DNA of 64,000 nt from Pengzhenrongella sicca (GTDB lineage: Bacteria; Actinomycetota; Actinomycetes; Actinomycetales; Cellulomonadaceae): contig NZ_CP071868.1 in the NCBI RefSeq assembly GCF_017569225.1, positions 3,038,001-3,102,000 on the forward strand, written 5' to 3'. Position 1 is the first letter of the stretch; each line of letters begins with the position of its first letter. The notes under the pieces are model-generated. The model was not told the DNA's origin. It did no database searches and worked only from the letters and a program-made list of their open reading frames with translations. This document shows positions 21,079 to 29,438 of this stretch, one piece after another. The translations under genes and the position numbers were made by a program.

Positions 21079-21588
21079 ATGAACCGCAGCACGAGATCCC
21101 GACCAGCCTTCGCGTTCGCCGCGGCCGCGGTCGCCGCCGCCGCCCTGGTCCTGACGGGCTGCGCCGGCACGGCGGAGCCGGGCGACTCGTCGTCGTCGAG
21201 CGAGAGCGCGTCGCCCACGCTGGACGCGACGACGCCCCCGGCCGAGCCGACCACCCCGGCGACCGATCCCGCCGCCGAGCCCACCGGCACCACGGTCATC
21301 GAGGCGCCCGTCGACGGGTCGACGGTTGCCGGACCGCAGGTGGCGGTCTCGGGCCAGGGCACCGCGTTCGAGGCGACGCTCTCGTGGCGCATCCTCACGG
21401 CCGGCACCGAGGACGTCGTGCAGGAGAGCTACACGAACGCGGGGGCGAACGGCGAGATCGGGCCGTTCGCGTTCACGGTCGAGCTCGCGCCCGGGACCTA
21501 CACGCTCGAGGTCTGGGAGCCGGACATGTCCGACGGCGCCGCGGGCACCCCCACCGCCCGCGCCACCACCACGTTCACGGTCTCGTAG
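21079..21588 (+). CDS. Lipoprotein with Gmad2-like immunoglobulin domain
   Basis: 169 residues. GGAGG stands four bases before the ATG. N-terminal signal with lipobox LVLTGCAG (lipidated Cys at about residue 25). Residues about 30-75 are Ser/Thr/Pro/Glu-rich linker. The rest, from VIEAPVDGSTVAGPQVAVSGQG onward, resembles the Gmad2 domain found at the end of spore-germination lipoproteins and other cell-surface proteins. It is convergent with rsmE. Function unknown, presumably binding at the cell surface. Confidence 0.78.
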   Translation: MNRSTRSRPAFAFAAAAVAAAALVLTGCAGTAEPGDSSSSSESASPTLDATTPPAEPTTPATDPAAEPTGTTVIEAPVDGSTVAGPQVAVSGQGTAFEATLSWRILTAGTEDVVQESYTNAGANGEIGPFAFTVELAPGTYTLEVWEPDMSDGAAGTPTARATTTFTVS

Positions 21589-21609
21589 CGGTGGGCCACC
21601 GGCCCCGGG

Positions 21610-22398
21610 CTACCAGCGCTCGAGCCGCGTGGCCAGCAGGGCGAGCGCGACCGGGCCAGCGGTGGAGGTTCGCAGGATGTGCGGCCCGAGCCGGACGGGC
21701 AGAGCGCCGGCAGCCGTGAGGGCGGCGATCTCGCGGTCGCTGATGCCGCCCTCGGGGCCGACGACGACAAGCAGCTCGAGCGCGGCCGCGGGGGTCCCGG
21801 GCGCGGCGGCCCGGGCCCCGGGGAGCTCGACCTCCCACAGCGGGACGGTCGCCTCCTCGTGCAGCACGAGGACGGCGCCGCCGGCTGCGACGACGGCGGC
21901 CGCCCGGGCCACGAGGCCGCGCCCGTCGACGGCGACCTCGACGACGGGCATGCGCGCGCGGCGGGCCTGCTTGGTCGCGGCGCGCACGGTGCCCTGCCAG
22001 CGGGCCCGGCTCTTGGCCGCGCGGTCGGCGCGCCAGACGACGATCGAGCGCTCGGCCTGCCAGGGCAGGACGGCGTCCACCCCGACCTCGGTCGCCGCCT
22101 CGATCGCAAGCTCGTCCCGGTCGCCCTTGGCGAGCGCCTGCACGAGCACGAGCGCGATCGGCGGCGCGGGCTCCTCGATCAGCTCCGCGACGCGCACGAG
22201 CACCCCGTCGGCGCCCGCCGACTCGACCGTCCCCACGATCCGGGTGCCGGCGCCGTCGACGACGTCGACCCGCTCCCCCGCGCCGCGGCGCTGCACCACG
22301 CCGGCGTGGCGCCCCTCGGCGCCGACCAGCGGGTAGGAGGACCCGGCGTCGTAGCCCGCGAGCGAGCCGGGCTCGGCGAGGAAGACCGGGGCGCTCAC
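21610..22398 (-). CDS. rsmE: 16S rRNA (uracil1498-N3)-methyltransferase
   Basis: SPOUT-fold methyltransferase modifying U1498 in helix 44. 262 residues. The knot region reads VVVGPEGGISDREIAAL and LGPHILRTSTAGPVAL, the usual RsmE cofactor site. A PUA-like N-terminal domain covers about residues 1-75. Starts at GTG 22398, 37 bp after the dnaJ stop, in the hrcA-dnaJ-rsmE run typical of the phylum. Confidence 0.95.
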   Translation of the reverse strand: MSAPVFLAEPGSLAGYDAGSSYPLVGAEGRHAGVVQRRGAGERVDVVDGAGTRIVGTVESAGADGVLVRVAELIEEPAPPIALVLVQALAKGDRDELAIEAATEVGVDAVLPWQAERSIVVWRADRAAKSRARWQGTVRAATKQARRARMPVVEVAVDGRGLVARAAAVVAAGGAVLVLHEEATVPLWEVELPGARAAAPGTPAAALELLVVVGPEGGISDREIAALTAAGALPVRLGPHILRTSTAGPVALALLATRLERW

Positions 22399-22435
22399 CG
22401 GGCGACTCGCCCGGCGAGCGCCCGCGCGCGGGTCG

Positions 22436-23569
22436 TCACCGGCCGGAGAGTTTCTCGCGGAGCTTCGAGAACACCCCGCCGTGCGCGGCGGACAGCCGGG
22501 CCTCGGGGCGCTCCTCGCCGCGCAGCGCGGCGAGCCGACGCAGGAGCGTCTCCTGCTCGTCGTCGAGCGCGGTCGGCACCTGCACGTCCACGTGCACGTG
22601 CAGGTCGCCGCGCCCGCCCACGTGCAGGTGGCCCACGCCGAGGCCCCGCAGGGTCACGACGTGCTGCGGCTGGGTGCCCGGGCGCAGGTCGACGTCCTGG
22701 GCGCCGTCGAAGGTGTCGAGCGTCATGACGGTGCCGAGCGCGGCGGCGGTCATCGGGACCTCGAGGGTGCAGTGCAGGTCGTCGCCGCGGCGCACGAACG
22801 TCTCGTGCTCGCGCTCGCGGACCTCGAGGTACACGTCGCCGGCGGGGCCGCCGGCGGGGCCGACCTCGCCCTGGCCGGTGAGCTTGATGCGCGTGCCGGT
22901 GTCGACGCCGGCGGGCACGTCGACCGTGAGGGTGCGGCGCGAGCGCACGCGTCCCTCGCCCGAGCACTCCGGGCACGGCTCGGGGATGACGGTCCCGTAT
23001 CCGTGGCACGCGGCGCACGGCGACGACGTCATGACCTGGCCGAGGAACGACCGCGCGACGCGCTGCACGACGCCGCGTCCGCCGCACACGTCGCAGGTGC
23101 GCGGGGACGAGCCGGGGCGGCAGCACGAGCCGGCGCAGGTGGTGCACACGACCGCGGTGTCGACCTGGAGCTCGTGGTGCGCGCCGAAGACGGCGTCGAC
23201 GAGGTCGAGGTCAAGGCGTACGAGCGCGTCCTGCCCGCGGCGCGCGCGCGGGATCGGGCCGCGCTGCGCGCTGGCGCCCTGGGCCGCGCCGAAGAACGTC
23301 TCGAAGATGTCCTGGAAGCCGAAGCTGCCGCCCGCACCGCCAGCGCCGCCGCCGGGGGCCGACGGGTCGGAGCCCATGTCGTAGCTCCGCCGCTTGTCGG
23401 CGTTGCCGAGCACCTCGTAGGCGCGCGTGACGTCCTTGAACCGGTCGTCCGAGCCGTCGCCCGTGGCGACGTCCGGGTGGAACTCGCGGGCGAGCTTGCG
23501 GTAGGCCTTCTTGATCTGCTCGGGGCTTGCGTCCCGGCCGACCCCGAGGATCTGGTAGTAGTCGTTCAC
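22436..23569 (-). CDS. dnaJ: Chaperone DnaJ
   Basis: Hsp40 co-chaperone that stimulates DnaK. 377 residues. J-domain with REFHPDV (HPD intact), Gly/Phe region (about 70-110), then four zinc-binding repeats: CTTCAGSC, CDVCGGRG, CAACHGYG and CPECSGEG. The first repeat has Cys where the last Gly usually sits, which is normal for the second actinobacterial DnaJ. The C-terminal substrate domain is complete. GTG start at 23569. Probably the DnaJ2 paralogue tied to HrcA rather than the dnaK-operon copy. Confidence 0.95.
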   Translation of the reverse strand: MNDYYQILGVGRDASPEQIKKAYRKLAREFHPDVATGDGSDDRFKDVTRAYEVLGNADKRRSYDMGSDPSAPGGGAGGAGGSFGFQDIFETFFGAAQGASAQRGPIPRARRGQDALVRLDLDLVDAVFGAHHELQVDTAVVCTTCAGSCCRPGSSPRTCDVCGGRGVVQRVARSFLGQVMTSSPCAACHGYGTVIPEPCPECSGEGRVRSRRTLTVDVPAGVDTGTRIKLTGQGEVGPAGGPAGDVYLEVREREHETFVRRGDDLHCTLEVPMTAAALGTVMTLDTFDGAQDVDLRPGTQPQHVVTLRGLGVGHLHVGGRGDLHVHVDVQVPTALDDEQETLLRRLAALRGEERPEARLSAAHGGVFSKLREKLSGR

Positions 23570-23618
23570 TGGTCGCCTTCTGCGTGCTTTGCTGGGGGCT
23601 TCGGGGCAGGTGCACTCG

Positions 23619-24644
23619 TCATGCGGCGAGGATCCGAGACAGATAGCGTGCCACGGCTCGGACCGCGGCGATCGTGCCGGGGTAGTCCATCCGGGTCGGG
23701 CCGATCGAGCCGATCCGCGCGAGCGAGTCGCCGTCCGCCCCGTACCCGGTGGTCACGAAGCTCGTCTCGAGCAGTCCCTCGTGGTGGGTCTCGTGCCCGA
23801 TCCGCACAGACACGGCGACCGAGTCCTCGGCCATCTCGGTCAGCAGCCGCATGAGCACGACCTGCTCCTCGAGCGCCTCGAGCACGGGCGAGAGCGTGTG
23901 GGTGAAGTCCATGCCGCCGCCGCGCGCGAGGTTCGCGGTGCCCGCGAGCACCACCCGCTCCTCGCTCTCCTGCGCGAGCGTCTCCTCGATGATGTCGATG
24001 ACCGCCTGGACGAGCGGCCGATCGGCCGGGCAGAACGCGGCGGGGACGGCGGCGAGCGCGCCGACCAGCTGCGCGAGCCGCCGGCCGGTCGCGACGGCGT
24101 TCAACCGGGTGCGCATCTGCGCGATGAGGTCCTCGCTCAGCGGCCCCGCGAGGTCGAGGGTGCGCTGCTCGACGCGGCCCGTGTCGGTGATGATGACGAC
24201 GAGCAGGCGGCGCTCCCCCACCGGCACGAGCTCCAGGTGGCGCATCGCCGACTGCCGCAGCGAGGGGTACTGCACGACGGCGACCTGCTGCGTCAGCTGG
24301 GCGAGCAGCCGGACCGAGCGGTCCACGACGTCGTCGAGGTCGACGGCGTTCTCCAGGAAGTCCGAGATCGCGCGCTTCTCCGGGGTCGACAGCGCCTTGA
24401 CCGCGGACAGCCGGTCGACGAACAGCCGGTAGCCCTTGTCGGTCGGGACGCGGCCGGCGGAGGTGTGCGGCTGGGCGATGTACCCGCCCTCCTCGAGGGC
24501 GGCCATGTCGTTGCGGATCGTCGCGGGCGACACCCCGAGGCCGTGCCGCTCGACGAGCACGCGCGATCCGACGGGCTCGCGCGTGAGGACGTAGTCCTCG
24601 ACGATGGCGCGCAGCACGTCCAGCCTGCGGTCCTCGCTGCTCAT
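23619..24644 (-). CDS. hrcA: Heat-inducible transcription repressor HrcA
   Basis: 341 residues. The winged-helix N-terminus reads [27 protein letters not shown], a signature of HrcA, followed by [20 protein letters not shown]. Represses heat-shock genes by binding CIRCE elements and depends on GroEL for folding. ATG at 24644 with GGAGGGG just upstream; the frame runs to 24722, but those codons lie in the CIRCE/promoter region. A CIRCE element precedes it, so the operon hrcA-dnaJ is autoregulated. Confidence 0.95.
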   Translation of the reverse strand: MSSEDRRLDVLRAIVEDYVLTREPVGSRVLVERHGLGVSPATIRNDMAALEEGGYIAQPHTSAGRVPTDKGYRLFVDRLSAVKALSTPEKRAISDFLENAVDLDDVVDRSVRLLAQLTQQVAVVQYPSLRQSAMRHLELVPVGERRLLVVIITDTGRVEQRTLDLAGPLSEDLIAQMRTRLNAVATGRRLAQLVGALAAVPAAFCPADRPLVQAVIDIIEETLAQESEERVVLAGTANLARGGGMDFTHTLSPVLEALEEQVVLMRLLTEMAEDSVAVSVRIGHETHHEGLLETSFVTTGYGADGDSLARIGSIGPTRMDYPGTIAAVRAVARYLSRILAA

Positions 24645-24695
24645 CGCCCCTCCTTCACGCGTCTGACGGCCTTGGCGCATGACGGCGAGTGGCAC

Positions 24696-24722
24696 GTGGC
24701 ACTCAGCGTCGGCGAGTGCCAA
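24696..24722 (-). promoter_or_regulatory. CIRCE operator of hrcA-dnaJ
   Basis: On the minus strand TTGGCACTC, nine bases, GAGTGCCAC: the HrcA operator TTAGCACTC-N9-GAGTGCTAA with its arm spacing kept and G/C drift in the outer bases. It sits about 50 bases before the hrcA ATG, downstream of and touching the -10. Confidence 0.9.
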
Positions 24723-24750
24723 TTCTACGCTGTCGCCTGCGCTGTGTCTC
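24722..24750 (-). promoter_or_regulatory. hrcA promoter
   Basis: Minus-strand -35 GAGACA (24750-24745), 17 bp, -10 TAGAAT (24727-24722). The start of transcription should fall inside the CIRCE element, so HrcA would block initiation directly. Confidence 0.6.
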
Positions 24751-24810
24751 AGCGCGGCCGCTCGCGCGGCGGGCGGGGGTGCGGCGGGCGGGGACGGCGC
24801 CCCGGCGCCG

Positions 24811-24984
24811 TCAGCCGACCGGCACCATCGCGCCGCGCACCTGCTCGACCAGGCCCGCCGGGAGCTCGGTCAGGTGGTGCTCGTGCAGGGCGTGCGGCAC
24901 GAGGGCGGCGAGGATCTCCTGCTCGGTGCCCTCGACGGACCAGGCGCAGCCGGGGACGACGTCGCCGCAACGGAATCGCTTCAT
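24811..24984 (-). CDS. DUF1059 family small protein
   Basis: 57 residues. Opens [15 protein letters not shown], matching DUF1059 (a CG-D-VPGC pattern in which the cysteines may bind metal), and contains the [12 protein letters not shown] block (the family usually has AHAxxxH). The ATG overlaps the stop of the EAL gene by one codon boundary (ATGA), so they are translated together. No function is known for the family. Small enough to be missed by standard gene calling. Confidence 0.85.
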   Translation of the reverse strand: MKRFRCGDVVPGCAWSVEGTEQEILAALVPHALHEHHLTELPAGLVEQVRGAMVPVG

Positions 24985-26144
24985 CAGACTTCTCCTCTAT
25001 CGGGGGAACTTCGGGGGCTATCGGGGGAACTGCGGGGGCTCTCGGCGAGGACGACGTCGATCAGGTCCCGGACCTCGACGAGGCCCATCACGACGCCGCG
25101 GTCGTCGGTGCACACGACGGGCGCGAAGTGCCACGCGGCGGGCCGCGCGATGGCCCGGCGCAGCACGTCGCGGGGGTCGGAGGACGGCGCCGCGACCAGC
25201 GCCGGCACCCGGTGCAACCCACCCGCAGGATCGGCGACGACGACGGCGCTCGCCCGCCCGGCGGCGTCGACGACGATCGTGCCGGTCTCGGGCGGCTCCG
25301 TCTCGGCCGGCGCCGGGCGATGGACGACGGCGTGGCGCACCAGGGCGGCGATGTGACCGCCGAGGGCGACCCGCGCGGACTCCTGGTGCAGGAACGCGCG
25401 CAGGTCCGGCGCGAGCACCGACCAGGCGTCGGCCGGCCGGCCGGTGACCCAGCCCTGGACGAGCGGCACGCCGATCCGGACGATCTCGGCGAGCTCCGCG
25501 CGCGTCTCGACCCCCTCGGCGAGCAGCCAGGCGTCCATCTGGCCCGCGAGCTCGCCGAGCAGGCGGACGGCGGTGCGCTTGACCGGGTCCTGGTCGATGC
25601 CCTCGATGAGGCCGCGATCGAGCTTGACGATCTCGGGCCGGATCCGCAGCAGCTGGACCAGACCCGCGTACCCGGTGCCGGCGTCGTCCATCGCGATCAG
25701 CCCGCCCGCCGCTCGCACCGCCGCGAGGCTCTCGGCGAACGCGACGTCGTCGCCCGACTCGACGTGCTCGGTGAGCTCCACGACCGCGCCGGCGAGCGGC
25801 CCGGAGCCGAGCAGCGCCGCCAGCACGTCGGGCCGGATGAGCAGGTGCGGCTCGACGTTCACGGTGCAGAACAGGTGCGGGTTCACGGCGCGCAGGCGGT
25901 GGAACTCCGCGAGCACGGCGATGGTCAGCGCCGCGTCGAGACCGAGCCGGCGGGCGTGGTCGAACCACACGTCCGGCGACGCCTGCGGCGGCCCGGCGAA
26001 CCGCGACAGCAGCTCGTAGCCCCCGACCTGGCCGCGCGCGACGTCGATGATCGGCTGCGCGACGAGGCGCAGCCCGTCGCCGTCGATGGCGCGCCGCAGC
26101 GCGCGGTCCCAGCGCACGTCGGCGGGGGCAAGCGTCGTCGCCAT
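24984..26144 (-). CDS. EAL-domain cyclic di-GMP phosphodiesterase
   Basis: 386 residues. EAL domain at about 10-250: GYELLSR (E of EAL, with ELL replacing EAL), NVEPHLL, VVELTEH, AMDDAGTGYAGL (DDFGTGYS with F to A), VKLDRGLI and LLAEGVET with VQGWVTGRP. All metal and substrate residues I can recognise are kept, so activity is likely. The C-terminal 130 residues contain a CBS- or sensor-like stretch (GTIVVDAAGRASAVVVAD, VVCTDDRGVVMGLVEVRDL). The tail has an exact seven-residue repeat SPRSSPD twice. No transmembrane helix. DUF1059 follows by overlap. Confidence 0.88.
   Translation of the reverse strand: MATTLAPADVRWDRALRRAIDGDGLRLVAQPIIDVARGQVGGYELLSRFAGPPQASPDVWFDHARRLGLDAALTIAVLAEFHRLRAVNPHLFCTVNVEPHLLIRPDVLAALLGSGPLAGAVVELTEHVESGDDVAFAESLAAVRAAGGLIAMDDAGTGYAGLVQLLRIRPEIVKLDRGLIEGIDQDPVKRTAVRLLGELAGQMDAWLLAEGVETRAELAEIVRIGVPLVQGWVTGRPADAWSVLAPDLRAFLHQESARVALGGHIAALVRHAVVHRPAPAETEPPETGTIVVDAAGRASAVVVADPAGGLHRVPALVAAPSSDPRDVLRRAIARPAAWHFAPVVCTDDRGVVMGLVEVRDLIDVVLAESPRSSPDSPRSSPDRGEV
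24997..25038. repeat. 21 bp tandem duplication at the end of the EAL gene
   Basis: Two copies of a 21-mer (24997-25017 and 25018-25038) differing at one base; each encodes SPRSSPD on the minus strand. In-frame length change by slippage is likely to be tolerated in this tail. Confidence 0.85.
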
Positions 26145-26285
26145 CGCTCACGCTCCCCGGTCCGGTCGGGCCCCGGCGCGCCCAGGGCTCTCGTGACCTC
26201 CCTATCGACCGGCCGCGCGTCCTTGTGAATACCTCCGCGAACTCGGCGCGCGGCGTGTGCCGGCGGGATCCGCGGGCCGGCTGCC

Positions 26286-26291
26286 TACGCT
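26286..26291 (+). promoter_or_regulatory. Leaderless -10 element of the DUF3097 gene
   Basis: TACGCT followed by six bases and GTG: the TANNNT-N6-RTG pattern of actinobacterial leaderless transcripts. No Shine-Dalgarno is seen. Confidence 0.5.
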
Positions 26292-26297
26292 GGCGCG

Positions 26298-27173
26298 GTG
26301 AGCCCCACCGATCGCTACGCCGCCGACGTCCTCGCCCCCGACCCCGACGGCGTGCGCCGGGGCGGGCACGCCCCGCGGCGGCCCACGTCCGTGCCGGTCG
26401 CGGCGTCGGCGGGCCTCGTGGTGGAGGACGTCACCTCCGGCTGGGTCGGCGCCGTCGTGCGGGTCGAGAAGTCCGGCGGCATGCACGTCGTGGTGCTCGA
26501 GGACCGGCGGGGCGCGACCCGGACGTTCCCGCTCGGGCCCGGCTTCTGGGTGGACGGCGCGCCCGTGATCCTCACCCCGCCGGCGGGCCGCGCCGCGCCC
26601 ACCCCGGCCCGCCGCACGGCGTCGGGGTCGGTCGCGGTGCACGGCGCCCGCGCGCGCGTGGCGCGGGGCAGCCGGATCTGGGTCGAGGGCAAGCACGACG
26701 CCGAGCTCGTGGAGAAGGTCTGGGGCGACGACCTGCGCATCGAGGGCGTCGTGGTCGAGATGCTCGACGGCGTCGACAACCTCGCCGACGCGCTGCGCGA
26801 CTTCGCCCCCGGGCCGGGGCGGCGCGTCGGCGTGCTCGTCGACCACCTCGTGCGCGGCTCCAAGGAGAGCCGGATCGCCGCCGACGCCCTGCGGACTGTG
26901 CCCGCCGGCACGGTCCTGGTGCTCGGCCACCCCTACGTCGACGTGTGGCAGGCGGTGCGGCCCGAGCGCGTCGGGCTCACGCAGTGGCCGGTGATCGAGC
27001 GGAGCATCGAGTGGAAGCTCGGGATCCTGCGCGAGCTCGGCTGGCCCGCGGCCGAGCAGGCCGACGTCGCGCGCGCCTGGCAGCGGATCCTCGCGAGCGT
27101 GCGCTCGTTCGCGGACCTCGAGCCGGCCCTGCTCGGCCGGGTCGAGGAGCTCATCGACTTCGTCACGGCCTGA
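26298..27173 (+). CDS. DUF3097 family protein (Toprim-like)
   Basis: 291 residues. The block RIWVEGKHDAELVEKVWGDDLRIEGVVVEML is a Toprim-type fold start (glutamate then DxD-like VLVDHLVRGSKES). The family is almost restricted to Actinomycetota and has no assigned reaction. Starts at GTG 26298 with a TACGCT six bases upstream, so probably leaderless. Confidence 0.85.
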   Translation: MSPTDRYAADVLAPDPDGVRRGGHAPRRPTSVPVAASAGLVVEDVTSGWVGAVVRVEKSGGMHVVVLEDRRGATRTFPLGPGFWVDGAPVILTPPAGRAAPTPARRTASGSVAVHGARARVARGSRIWVEGKHDAELVEKVWGDDLRIEGVVVEMLDGVDNLADALRDFAPGPGRRVGVLVDHLVRGSKESRIAADALRTVPAGTVLVLGHPYVDVWQAVRPERVGLTQWPVIERSIEWKLGILRELGWPAAEQADVARAWQRILASVRSFADLEPALLGRVEELIDFVTA

Positions 27174-27240
27174 CCGCCGCCGCTCGCCGCCGCTTCGCTA
27201 CGATGCGAGCAGATGCGTGAACCAGCGGGAAAGGCGCGTG

Positions 27241-27576
27241 ATGGCAGACCTGGATCCGGCGCAGACCCGCCAGTGGGCCGGGCTGGCGCACCTGGGCGGG
27301 ATCGCGTTCGTCCTGCCGTCGCTGATCATCTGGCTGGTCTACCGTGACCGCAGCGCGTTCGTCGCGCAGGAGGCCAAGAAGGCGCTGAACTTCCAGGTCA
27401 CCGTGGCCATCGGGTATGCGATCGTGCTCGTGCTCGCGGTCATGTCGGTCCCGTTGACCGGCCTGATGCGGATCGCGATCTTCGTCACGTCGGCCATCTT
27501 CTCGATCCAGGGCTACCTTGCTGTCCAGCGCGGCCAGTCCTACCGCTATCCCTTCTCTCTGGAGCTGATCTCATGA
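27241..27576 (+). CDS. DUF4870 membrane protein
   Basis: 111 residues with three hydrophobic helices. The family motif AHLGGIAFVLPSLIIWLVYRD and the ALNFQVTV block mark it as DUF4870 (Tic20-like). GGAAAGG lies before the ATG at 27241; a start at 27217 would add eight residues. Overlaps the next DUF4870 gene by four bases. Confidence 0.85.
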   Translation: MADLDPAQTRQWAGLAHLGGIAFVLPSLIIWLVYRDRSAFVAQEAKKALNFQVTVAIGYAIVLVLAVMSVPLTGLMRIAIFVTSAIFSIQGYLAVQRGQSYRYPFSLELIS

Positions 27577-28136
27577 CCTCGACCGGTGCCGACCACAACG
27601 ACGAGGCGCCGCAGGACGCCGTCCCGCAGCCGCCCGCGGGCGCTGTCCCCCCGCCGCCCCCCGCCGCCGGGGCCTACCCGCCCCCGCCCGCGCCCGGATA
27701 CGGCCCGCCGCAGGGCTCCTACTCGCCGCCGCCCCAGCAGGAGTACGGCCAGCCGCAGGCCTACCCCCAGCAGGGCTACCAGCCGGGCTACAACGTCAGC
27801 CCGCCGCTGTCGGACTCCGACCAGCGCCTGTGGGCCGTGCTGTCCCACCTCGGGACGCTCGTGCTCGGGTTCCTCGCGCCGCTGATCGTCTGGCTCGTGT
27901 TCAAGAACCGCGGCGCGTTCGTGGACGACCAGGCCAAGGAGTCGCTCAACTTCCAGATCACGATCACGATCGCCTCGATCGTGCTCGGGATCGTCTCGCT
28001 GATCACGCTCGGGATCGGCGCGCTGCTGTACATCCCGTTCGGCATCGCGGTGCTGGTGTTCATCATCATCGCCGCCGTGAAGTCCAGCTCCGGCGAGCGG
28101 TACCGGTACCCGCTCACCTTGCGCCTCGTGAGCTGA
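27573..28136 (+). CDS. DUF4870 membrane protein with Pro/Tyr-rich tail
   Basis: 187 residues. The first 75 are proline, glycine, tyrosine and glutamine rich (PPPPAPGYGPPQ), a disordered cytosolic extension; the rest is a DUF4870 unit parallel to the preceding gene (LSHLGTLVLGFLAPLIVWLVFK, SLNFQITITI) with three helices. Probably forms a complex with its neighbour. Starts at an ATGA overlap. Convergent with hemW; the 28137-28165 gap holds a short GTCGGTCA tandem repeat. Confidence 0.85.
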   Translation: MTSTGADHNDEAPQDAVPQPPAGAVPPPPPAAGAYPPPPAPGYGPPQGSYSPPPQQEYGQPQAYPQQGYQPGYNVSPPLSDSDQRLWAVLSHLGTLVLGFLAPLIVWLVFKNRGAFVDDQAKESLNFQITITIASIVLGIVSLITLGIGALLYIPFGIAVLVFIIIAAVKSSSGERYRYPLTLRLVS

Positions 28137-28165
28137 GATTCGCCTGGTGAACTGAGAACAGTCGG

Positions 28166-29422
28166 TCAGTCGGTCAGCTCGCGGATGACGGCATCCGCGA
28201 GCAGCCGACCCCGCAGCGTGAGCAGCGCGCGGCGGCCGCCGCCGTCGGCCCCGAGCGCGGCGCGGCCGTCGAGCAGCCCGTCGGCGACGAGCCCCGCGAC
28301 CGCGTGCCGCGCGCGCTCGGACACGTCGGCGAGCGCGAGCCCGTCGGACAGGCGCACGCCGAGCATGACCCGCTCGAGCGCCGTCGTCGCCGGGTCGAGC
28401 GTCTCGCGGCCGGCCGCCGGGCTCACGCCCGACTCGAGCCGCTGCGCGTAGGCGCGCGGGTGCTTGACGTTCCACCAGCGCACGCCCCCGGAGTCGCCCC
28501 CGCCGACGTGCGAGTGCGCGCCCGGACCGATGCCCCACCAGTCGTCCCCGCGCCAGTAGGCGAGGTTGTGCCGGCAGGCCTGGGCCGGCGTGCGGGCCCA
28601 GTTGCTCACCTCGTACCAGCCCAGCCCGTCGGCCGCGAGCATCGCGTCGGCGAGCTCGTACTTCGCCGCCTGGTCCTCCTCGGTCGGCAGCGCAAGCTCG
28701 CCGCGGCGCACCTGGGCGGCCATCTTCGTGCCCTGCTCGACGACGAGCGCGTAGGCCGAGACGTGGTCGACGCCGGTGGCCAGCGCCGCCTCGACGCTCG
28801 CGCGCCAGTCGGCCACCGACTCCCCGGGCGTGCCGTAGATGAGGTCGAGCGACACCGCGAGGCCGGCGTCCTTCGCCCACCGCACGACGTCGGGGATCCG
28901 GCGCGGGTCGTGCGTGCGCTCGAGGGTCGCCAGCACGCGCGGGACGGCGGACTGCATGCCGAACGAGACCCGGGTGAAGCCCGCGCGCGCCAGCTCGGCG
29001 AGCGAGGCGGGCGTCACGGAGTCGGGGTTCGCCTCGGTCGTGACCTCGGCGCCGGGCGCGAGCCCCCAGGCCGAGCGCGCACCCTCGAGCATCCGCGCGA
29101 GGTCGCCGGGCGGCAGCACTGTCGGGGTGCCGCCCCCGACGAACACGGTCGACAGCGGGCGGGCCGGCAGCCCGGACCGCGCGAGCACCGCCCGGGCCAG
29201 CTCGATCTCGCGCAGCGCGGTGTCGGCGTAGGCGGCCTGGTTCGCGCCCCCACCGAGCTCGTTCGCGGTGTAGGTGTTGAAGTCGCAGTACCCGCAGCGC
29301 ACCGTGCAGAACGGCACGTGCAGGTACAGCCCGAACGCGCGGCCCGCGGCGCCGGTCACGACCGAGGCCGGCAGGGCGCCGTCGTCGGGCGCGGCGTCGC
29401 CGTCGGGGAGTGCGGGGCTCAC
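28166..29422 (-). CDS. hemW: Radical SAM protein HemW
   Basis: Heme chaperone, related to oxygen-independent coproporphyrinogen oxidase. 418 residues. The SAM [4Fe-4S] motif reads FCTVRCGYCDF (CxxxCxxC) after LYLHVP; FVGGGTPTVLP follows, then the C-terminal HemN-type domain. Starts at GTG 29422, 16 bp after lepA. In actinobacteria it normally lies between lepA and hrcA, as here. Confidence 0.93.
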   Translation of the reverse strand: MSPALPDGDAAPDDGALPASVVTGAAGRAFGLYLHVPFCTVRCGYCDFNTYTANELGGGANQAAYADTALREIELARAVLARSGLPARPLSTVFVGGGTPTVLPPGDLARMLEGARSAWGLAPGAEVTTEANPDSVTPASLAELARAGFTRVSFGMQSAVPRVLATLERTHDPRRIPDVVRWAKDAGLAVSLDLIYGTPGESVADWRASVEAALATGVDHVSAYALVVEQGTKMAAQVRRGELALPTEEDQAAKYELADAMLAADGLGWYEVSNWARTPAQACRHNLAYWRGDDWWGIGPGAHSHVGGGDSGGVRWWNVKHPRAYAQRLESGVSPAAGRETLDPATTALERVMLGVRLSDGLALADVSERARHAVAGLVADGLLDGRAALGADGGGRRALLTLRGRLLADAVIRELTD

Positions 29423-29438
29423 GGCCGGTCGCCCCGCG

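Noticed and set aside
27830-28150. Frame overlapping the second DUF4870 gene on the same strand
   Set aside because: Shifted frame of a confirmed gene with Arg-rich composition and no features.
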